The position numbers were made by a program, and so were the translations under genes. Of a DNA stretch of 64,000 nucleotides, positions 13,701 through 22,971 are shown one piece after another. This DNA comes from Hofstenia miamia (Eukaryota; Xenacoelomorpha; Acoela; Hofsteniidae). The stretch lies in NCBI GenBank assembly GCA_900660155.1, contig CABFPE010000017.1, positions 907,385-971,384 on the forward strand. The letters are read 5' to 3'. The notes beneath the pieces are model-generated. The model was given only the letters and a program-made list of their open reading frames with translations, was not told the origin of the DNA and searched no databases. The number at the start of each line of letters is the position of its first letter. Position 1 is the first letter of the stretch.

Positions 13701-16700
13701 TTTTGGAGAGTAGTTAATATCAAGTTTTTTTAATGATTCAAACATAGTGCTGACAAATGTTCTTTTTTCAGTCACAGGTAAGTCTGTGGGCATGAGGAAG
13801 TTGAAAGTACACATTGGCTTCCTCCTTGATTAAAAGTTGACAAAAACATTTGTGAACTTCATCATTTTGAGGTCCATTTAGTATGCCTATTTTTACTTTC
13901 ATGCCTAACAATCTTAGAAATAAATTGTGAAGAGCGTGTCTAGCATCTTATTTTTTTATTCCCTTTAAAAATGGTTAAGAAACATCGAATTTTATTTGCA
14001 ATGTAGGCAAAGTGATATGCTCAGCATCTCGTTATTACCCCCATTGGCTTTCCCATTCAATTCCGAGTGCATTTTGTTTTTGTGAGTGTAAAAATTAAAT
14101 ACATACGTGGGTGACGAATATTACCTGAGCTGTTTAGATCACATAAAATTTAAAACATTTTTAAATCTCCACAAACTTCCATAATATCCTCCATCCCAGA
14201 AGCAACAGTGACATACTTTTTTTACAATCAGTTATTACTTGGGAATAGGAGCCAACAAGTCATTCGACTATATAAGTGCAACTTTATTTCCTGAAGTAGA
14301 ACTTTCAAGAAATATAACTGTGTCAGATGCATTGCAAGTCCCAAAAATACATTCAATGAGAGAGGGTATGTTTGTGCATTGAGAATATTTCTCAGATTGG
14401 ATTTGCTTCCATTGTCTGTTCTTTTATAAACATTTTTCATAATTAAATAATAGGTCAAATCATTAATAAAGGTAAACAAGGAGCAAATAATCAATATTTT
14501 TAAATTTGCCATGAAATGTTTCAATAAATTTAAAAAAATATTGTTATCCGTAATCAACACAAAAAATTGATCAAAAATGTATTAAAATTTACTTGCTATA
14601 CGACAGTGTATTCAAACAATATTTAAGAAAAAGTATAAAAATCTGGTGTATTCAGTTTAGCCGAATATTACAGCCTGTTAAAAGAATCCCTGAAAATATA
14701 ATCCATCTGAATATTCGGAACCAATACTACTATAAAGGTCTATACGTTCGTTGATTCCTTTTGGGATAACAACTGTAATCTATCAGCTTTCATTTCAAAA
14801 GAAGATATTTCATTCTAATGTAGTTTAATCATTGAATCAGAGAAAAATAACGTATTTTGACAAATTATAGTTGCAGTCACAATATGTAAATCATAGCACA
14901 TATAGAATTTCTTAAAATTATCAAGTTAAGTTTTCCATTGCCTGCTAACATATTTTACATGAAATACATTTTCATAATATTGATATTTGTTCAATTGTTT
15001 AACAGGTCATCCATTATGTTAAATCAGCTTTTTTGTCATTTTGAATTTTAAGCCGAGATATTTTAGCTAAAGTAACTTTTCGGGTATTGCTTGTAACAAG
15101 GCTCTAATTAAGATTTTCTTGAGAGGTATGCAGATATCGATTGTCACCCATGACGATAGTTATCGCGAATGATGTGGTCTTCTAAAATTTGTGGGGTTTT
15201 TCTAAACATGAAATTTACGAAAATGTAGACGTGTTTCGCTACCTTGCACATATAATTTACTAAATAAAGAAAATATGCTTTCTTAGCTTAATCAACATTA
15301 ACTTTTGCTTTTAACACCCTGAACCCTAATTTTTTGAAATTAAATTATTTAAATTTCTTAAAAATATATGTTTCAAGTACAATGTATTATATTTTTATCG
15401 TAACTTCATGACATTTTTGACAACATTACAAATCATTTTGCCATACTTCTGTTTCATTTTGAGAACAGAATATGCTTAACGCGCTTGTTCGTAAAACAAA
15501 CACTACATTTTAAAGAATCTGTTTGATGTTTACTCTTTTATCATCATCGGTTAGAAAGTGACACCAATTTTGATAAAAATTGTTTCGTGTGAATTTGTGC
15601 TTAAATTATCTATTGATAGAATTAAACACAGGGTTGCATATTTTCCATTCATATCCTAGATCTTTGGCGAAAACTGAGATCTAATTCTTTGGGGACCTAA
15701 ATAGAAGTGTGATACAAATTTTTGTGCATGTACACATCTTATTCCACAAAAATTACTTGTTTCAATTTCAAATTTATTACACACAAATCTATTATTTTCG
15801 CGGGTCATCTGCTGTTCTTTGTTGCTACATCTGTGTTTGGGCGAATGACTCCATCTCAAGTCCATGTAATTTCTCAAACTTTAATTCAAGCACGTTTATT
15901 GGTAGCAGCTTGTTTCTTCGTAAATCACTTAGAATCATGCTCTTGTGGTTCTGAAGTGCTGTGGGGTGTAGTACCTTCAGGTCTGCAGACATTATACTCT
16001 ACCGTTTTGCACAAAATTATGAATTATGGAATGCATTATCAGGATTTTTGGAAAATTAAAAAACACATTTCATTTTCTTATAGCCTTGTAGAGAGCTCAA
16101 TTGGCCAGGTCGTCTCGTTCAGTACAGCAATTTTTCGACTGAGATCTGTTCTGGGTTGTAAACAGCCTTAATTCAATGGAATTCAGAATACTAGTTATGA
16201 ATTGTTTTTCGTTTATTCGCTGTCTTGTTGTCTATTGCCCCCTGAAGTTTTTCGTTCATTGTTTTCAAATCTCAAATTGTGAAATGCATTTTATGAGCAT
16301 ATGAAGTTTGTTACACATCGCTGAAGAAGAAGTATACTAGAAAGTCCAAAAATACTTAGTATGCGGCCTCTGGCTGCCCAGTCATTTTTATAGATAGAAT
16401 TTGTAAAATTATGCCTAAATTTGTTAGCCTCTTACGGAGTTTGAACCAGTTTGGATCAATAGTAACAGTGGCGATTTTTATCTGTATGCATTTTGGAATT
16501 TTTAATCCTTTCCGTTATTTTCAATCCGAAATTGAGTTATTACCTTTGAAATTTAGATCTGGTTCTAGCTTTGCTGAACATTTTGAAATCATTTATATTA
16601 ATTTATATTATATCAGATATACGTAGTCATAGAATTTTATAATTTTAACAAACTGTTAACATTTATTTTAGGGATATGCAGTTTTGAATGAATTACATAG

Positions 16701-19700
16701 AAGTCAATCAACCAGTCAATTGTCAGATATTCTTCAAGATGAAAGTGATCTTGAGCAACTTTGTTGGCGAGACTTTCTTATGCACAATGCGCAATTACCT
16801 CCTTCCAATGATGACTTCTTAGGCATAGCCATTCCATGTGATCTCAGTGTGCTCTTCCAAGTAAGTCATACCTCAATAAATAAATAATGATGAATTTATT
16901 AAACCATACCAGGGACCACAGGTCAAAAGGTCCCGCTAATAATAGAAACAAAACAAGAACAAAAAGCTAGATAAAATACACTGTTACCGAATAGATTTAT
17001 AGAGTGTACTGAGAATCAAAAGTTTTTTTGTAATTGAGCGTAAATAAATGATGCCCCAAAACGATTCGTTTTGAATAATAAGTCATGTTGCCTCTGGGAA
17101 CGAAGTGGATGTAGTTGATTCTTTTCATTTGGGATTTGACAGTTTAGAGGATGCTCATCAACTAGTACTTTTGGACCAAAGCATGTCACAAATAGAGTCC
17201 TTTCAATTACATAAAATAAAGACCTTGTGTTGAGCAATGTGCAAGAAATTTTGAGGCACTTTTAACTAAATTTTTGACTGAATATGTGCTCCAAGAAGCC
17301 CAACCGAATTTTCCTGATTAATTGTCAAATCATTTAGCTTTAATCCGGGAGGATTACTAGTTTTGAAGGAAAGAAATTGTTAGTTTTTTGAATTTTTGGG
17401 TGAAGTTTCATAACTTTTCAGGGGATATCAATTCCCGTTATATTAACAGATTTATGTACGACTTCCCAAAGGGTAGTAGCGTCAACTTATTTAAGACGTT
17501 TGTCGTAATTCTTTTGCAGATTGTAAATAAACAGCAAAAAACCAGAGTAACAACTTGATTCCCTGACGAGCACCAGTAAAAATCTTTATACCCAATCAGG
17601 TTTTGTGTTGTTGGGAGGACAACTACACTGCTTTCTCATAATTAAAGAGGATATAATCTAATTTGTTGTAAGTGTTTACAGTATTCCCTCTCTATTCGCG
17701 TGAGGTACGTTTTTTACTCCCTTCCGAGTATTCGATGCAGTTTTTAAACGTCTATGTATGAGATTATATACGGTACTAAATGCTTCCCAAACACTTTCTA
17801 AAGACACTCTTACTCATTAATATAAAAATATTGTAGTAATATTGAATGGAGTTATGTATTTCACTAATATAGTAATGATAATGTAAACACATTTTTATTT
17901 TGTACTGCAGCAATATTGTAATCAAAAAGAAATGTAAGTACAGGAGGACAGTAATACCGCATAGCATACTGACCCATAGTGTTTTACTGTACCGTAAAGT
18001 CATTTTTTGTTCGTACAACACACGTGTTAGGGTTAAGAGCCTAACCCGCGATTATGCGGGGCCGCGAAAGAGGAATCGCGAATAGGTGAGGGTATTCTGT
18101 ATTGGTAAGTCATAGATTGTCTTAAAAAAGGCATGGTATTTGTAAAATCATGAAGATAACCGCGAAGATAATTGTTTCCCTTGTCCAAATTTTGGTACCA
18201 GTTTTGCAATAGGTCTATTTAGGCCAAAACTAGATTTACTTGAAACTGTACCAAACTGCTTTTATCAATCACTTTAAGAATATTTGGCTTCAAATCACGC
18301 TCAGGGGTAATATCTTCCATTCATTTTGAAATATAGTTTGTAATGGAAAGTAGGGCGTATATCAGAAACAAGAGAATTGCCTAGTTTAGCTTTTTGTAAA
18401 CATTCAATATCAGTAGCTGTGGAACATGAGACGCAAGATAGACTAAAAGATAGGTTAATAAGTTTTGTAATTGGTTCCACCAACTCACAAGCTAAGAATC
18501 CAGGAAGGATAATAAGCTCCTTTAGCATCAAGACCAGCTCCTTTATGTACCATTATAGTAGCAAGTCGATTGAAAATTTCAAGTTTACCTACATGGATAG
18601 GGGATTCCGATTCATTGAAGTAATACGATCATTAACACTAAAGACATAAAATTTAATGTAGCACTAGCCAACTCATTGTTAATGAAAGTAGCTAAATCAA
18701 TTGGATTATGATTTTACCCCTCTTCTCCAAGAGATATTTGTTATAATTTTGTTAGGACATACCGGCTAACTTTTTTATTTTCTTGCACCATTATTTAGAA
18801 TTGCATATTTTTAGCTTCTAATTTGGTTGTCATAAAAGGCATAACGCTAAATTTTAATCGTACGAGTTATACGTTTTCGTGGTTTTTTTAAATAGAACCT
18901 TGTATCCTCTTTTAAATGCTCTTATTTCTTTTCTTTATAAGAGTTCTTAGTTTTTTCCAACGCGTGTTTATTTTCTTTCCTTAAAATTCTAATATAATCC
19001 AAACGGTATTTGGTATTGCTATTAGTCTGATTAAAATGAAACACACGTTTATATTTAAGTTTATTACATCAGTATAGTTTGTAACTTTGCATATGGTCCT
19101 AGTAGAAAAGGACATTGAAAATTGATTCATGGGTACATTAATGATAACCATTGTTTTTTACATCACTTCCAAAATTACTTGTATTTAAATTTTTTGTATG
19201 TTCTGTGTGATTGCCAGTGTTACAGAACAACAACATCAAAGAAATGTAGTTACCTCTCAATTCATTGTATTCAAAGTATGTGGTGAAATACGTTTTAATT
19301 TCTTTTTGGAGATGGTGTTAATAGTAAGTGCTAAAATCCGCAAAATATTGAAAATGAGACAGTTTTTACCAATCAGCCCTTTCATATTTGAATTTGAAGA
19401 AAGTTTCGTTGGACAATTACTATGAAATTTGAAATTCGTTTTCTAAGATTTACTTAAATCTAATTTCACAAAGAGATTTTCCTGCTTCCTTTGGAGCGTA
19501 GTTGCCTTTGAAATGCTATTCATTGAAAGCATCAGAAATGTATTCAACATTTCCTTCCAACTCACTACTCATTCTATAGAATTGTAGTTGGAATATTAGT
19601 TATACTTTCAACGAAGATTATTGAGAAAGGAATTTTGCAAAAATTTAAAATAATTAAAGCTATTTTAATTTTTAAATTCCTGAGATGACGTGTCTCCGTT

Positions 19701-22700
19701 AGTGTTGTTCTGCGCCCCTTTATATATATATGTGTTACCGTGTATTGACTTGATCAAAATTAGATTGTTTTTCTTAATGAAGTCTATACTTACTAATTGT
19801 ATTCTATAATAAAGTAAATTTACAATTTAGGACTCTTGTCAGTCTGCTAATGTAAGTAAAGCTGTACAGTGACTGTGTTGTGATTACATGATATTAATCT
19901 CCTTTTGATGGCAACAATTTTTTTGAAATTTATATAACAGTTCCATTTTTAATAGTGTACTGTTTGCTGTTAATACCCTGGAGGTAATTTTCTACTTCCT
20001 TTCAGTGCGGAAACTTTGTACTTTTATTATACCAATTTCTCATGCCTAAATAAAACATCAGTTAGTATTGTATTTTGGAGCTTATATGAGCAAATAACGG
20101 CTATGAGTAGTAGTGTCGTAAATTTTAAAATCTGTACCTGAAAATGCCGTCTGCTTATTTATTTAAATCAAATATATTTCTTTAGCCTATTTTAAGTTCA
20201 GAAAGGAATTGAACTAAAATAAATACTTTCTGCACTTGAATTATGCGCTCTATCCTTGCCTACTGTTTTGTTTGCATGTGCATGTTTTTATTGCAGTTTT
20301 AGTTAAATTTTAAAATTTATTAATCTAATTCTATCGTGATTTGTTGTAAACTTGTTTTAACATCAGTTAGTGGCCTTCGCTTTCTATTTAAAGTTTGTTT
20401 CAGAATATCATCGATTTAATTATTCTTATTAGAGTTTCTTCGTATTGTTTTGTGAGGTGTGTTTTAACAAACCGTTTTATTTATCTGCGCACTCAAAAAA
20501 CCTGTGATTTTTTTGATAAGTGATATTTTTATAACTTTTAGAAGGGTAGCAGTTGACTGTTTACCCATTTCGAACCCAATACACCACGGTGTTGTACCAA
20601 TTACTGTGAGAAACGGCGCAATATTTTTGAACCCCCCACTCGATCCGACATTACTTGTCTAACACTGATCCGTGAACTGACTGATGAAAAAAATATTACT
20701 AGTATAATATACAGAAAAATGTTTTAAAATTGAAGTATCATCAAAAAACCAATAAAAATACAAAATACTGTTTGACTTCTTAAATTGTTCCTTAAGGCTA
20801 AGCGCGCACTGTTGATTATATAATTTAACAACTAAATAATGTGAAAATTTAATAGTTTATCAAAATTTTGTCAAGCGCGCAATAGTGATTTTTAATCTGC
20901 TTAATCCTTCATTTTAGAATGGATTTCATTACGACACTGCATGTCTTACGGCAGTAAATGGATTACCAGAAAGACGTAAGGGACTATTCTAGATAGATTG
21001 TGTGAACATGAACACACTATAAAGTTCTTTAATTACTTTCGAATGAATGCGTACTGTTTCGATCAATTACTGTAATTAGTTCGAATAACATTATGCAAAC
21101 ACAAATTTTCATAAAGAAATTTTTCTTTCTTATTAGTTGGAACCTTGTCATAGTTACAAGTGGCGTCACTTGGCAATACATTTTTTTGTTCTCCAAAAAT
21201 AGAAATAAACAATTTTCAACAATTCTAGGGTCACAATTTTGGAAAATATCAAAACAACAAAATAATTATATAAATATAGCATAAAAATAGAGCCCCAATA
21301 TTAGAATGCAAACTTTAATAAACAATTTTAGACTGTTTTATGCAAAATTTAGATTATACATGTACATTTAGGTTAAGCAATGTCAAATAAAGCATATACT
21401 TACATATATTATGTTCACTATTAGGCAGAGAAACATTTGTTTAAAATAAAATAAAAGCTCTGGAAATTAATACATGTAATGAGCTGAATAACAGTTTGAT
21501 TCTTCTTTCCAAATCAATTAATTCAGGCCAATTCTTAAAAAAAAACTCCTTTATATAAAGCAATGGACAAAATTGTTCTTAAAGTGCTTGTAGGAATTAT
21601 TTTTTATCTATAAATTATAATTCGAAGCTCGCTTCTGAATGAATCAACGCCTTTCATCGTTACGAATTGTTCAATTAAATAATTGCAGTGCGCGCATGCC
21701 ATTGAAAACGCTATGTTGTATTTTTTGTGTCAACAGTTTAATCAACGTGAAAATGGATCAAGGGGGAATTTTTTAGCTTCTGTGACCATTAAATTGCTAA
21801 AGAAAGCTCTGTGTTCTATTTTGTAAACTAAATAGTTTGCTATTTACGTAAATTAAAAATCAATAGTGCGCGCTACGCCTAAAACTACAATTGTTCATCC
21901 ACCCTAACAATTATCATATATATGACCCGTGATCCGTCCGGTCGAATTGGGTTGATCTGTTTCCTACCCTCATGAGAATTTTGAATTCATATTGACACAG
22001 CTTTGAAGTTGCGATTGAAATTGTATGTGATGATGCTTATGTATCGATCAGTTTAGTGCTTCCAGTATTCAAACAAGTAGAAGCAAAAATTGAAAAAACC
22101 TACCGTACTCAAAATGCCGCCTGCCTATAAAGAAGGGCGATTGACTTTTAATTTTCAATAGTTCAATTCTTTTTGTTTTTAAGAATATTAATTGAAACAG
22201 TGTTGCGAATATCTCCTAGTCCATAGAAATGTGTAATTATTTATTAGTGGGTTTTTAAAATTTCTTCCCCGGTGTACGAATAGAGAATTTTATAAGATTA
22301 TTCTAAATTAAAGTGGACTTTTTTAGGTTAACAATGCAGGAAAAGTGAGTACTGCTAAGCGGAAGGAAGGTGTTACTGCTGTAGATCATCATGTAGTTAA
22401 CAAACGCCATTCTTCTCTTTCAAACAAAATTGTCAAAAGTGATAGTATTGGGATGGAGTCATCAACGTTCCATCCTGTTGTCCTTCAATCGAGCGCTTTT
22501 GAAGCAGATGATCCATGTACAATTTCATCCCATGATCGAGCCACTTGTTTGGTCTGTCACATTGCCAATGTTCCAGAGTTTGCAAGTAAGTGTATGCATA
22601 TGTATTTAATACTTTGTATTACACCGAGAATAACTTCAGTTATAAGCATACGCATTTCAAAGTGAATATCGAACTAAAATACTATTTATGATGTACCATT

Positions 22701-22915
22701 CATCAAGTCAAATCGGTATTGAATCATTCTACTTCGACGTGCAGAATGGATGCAGTGTGCACAAGAAAATAAAGTTGTAATATTCTCTTGCAGTTATTTA
22801 TTTATCACACAGATGTTTCATACTCAATAGCAATAGTAGTACTTCATTTGATAATTTTCGTTTTTAATTATTCAGGGATATTATTATATAATGTCGGTTA
22901 TGCAATGTTATAATG

Positions 22916-22971
<56 letters not shown>

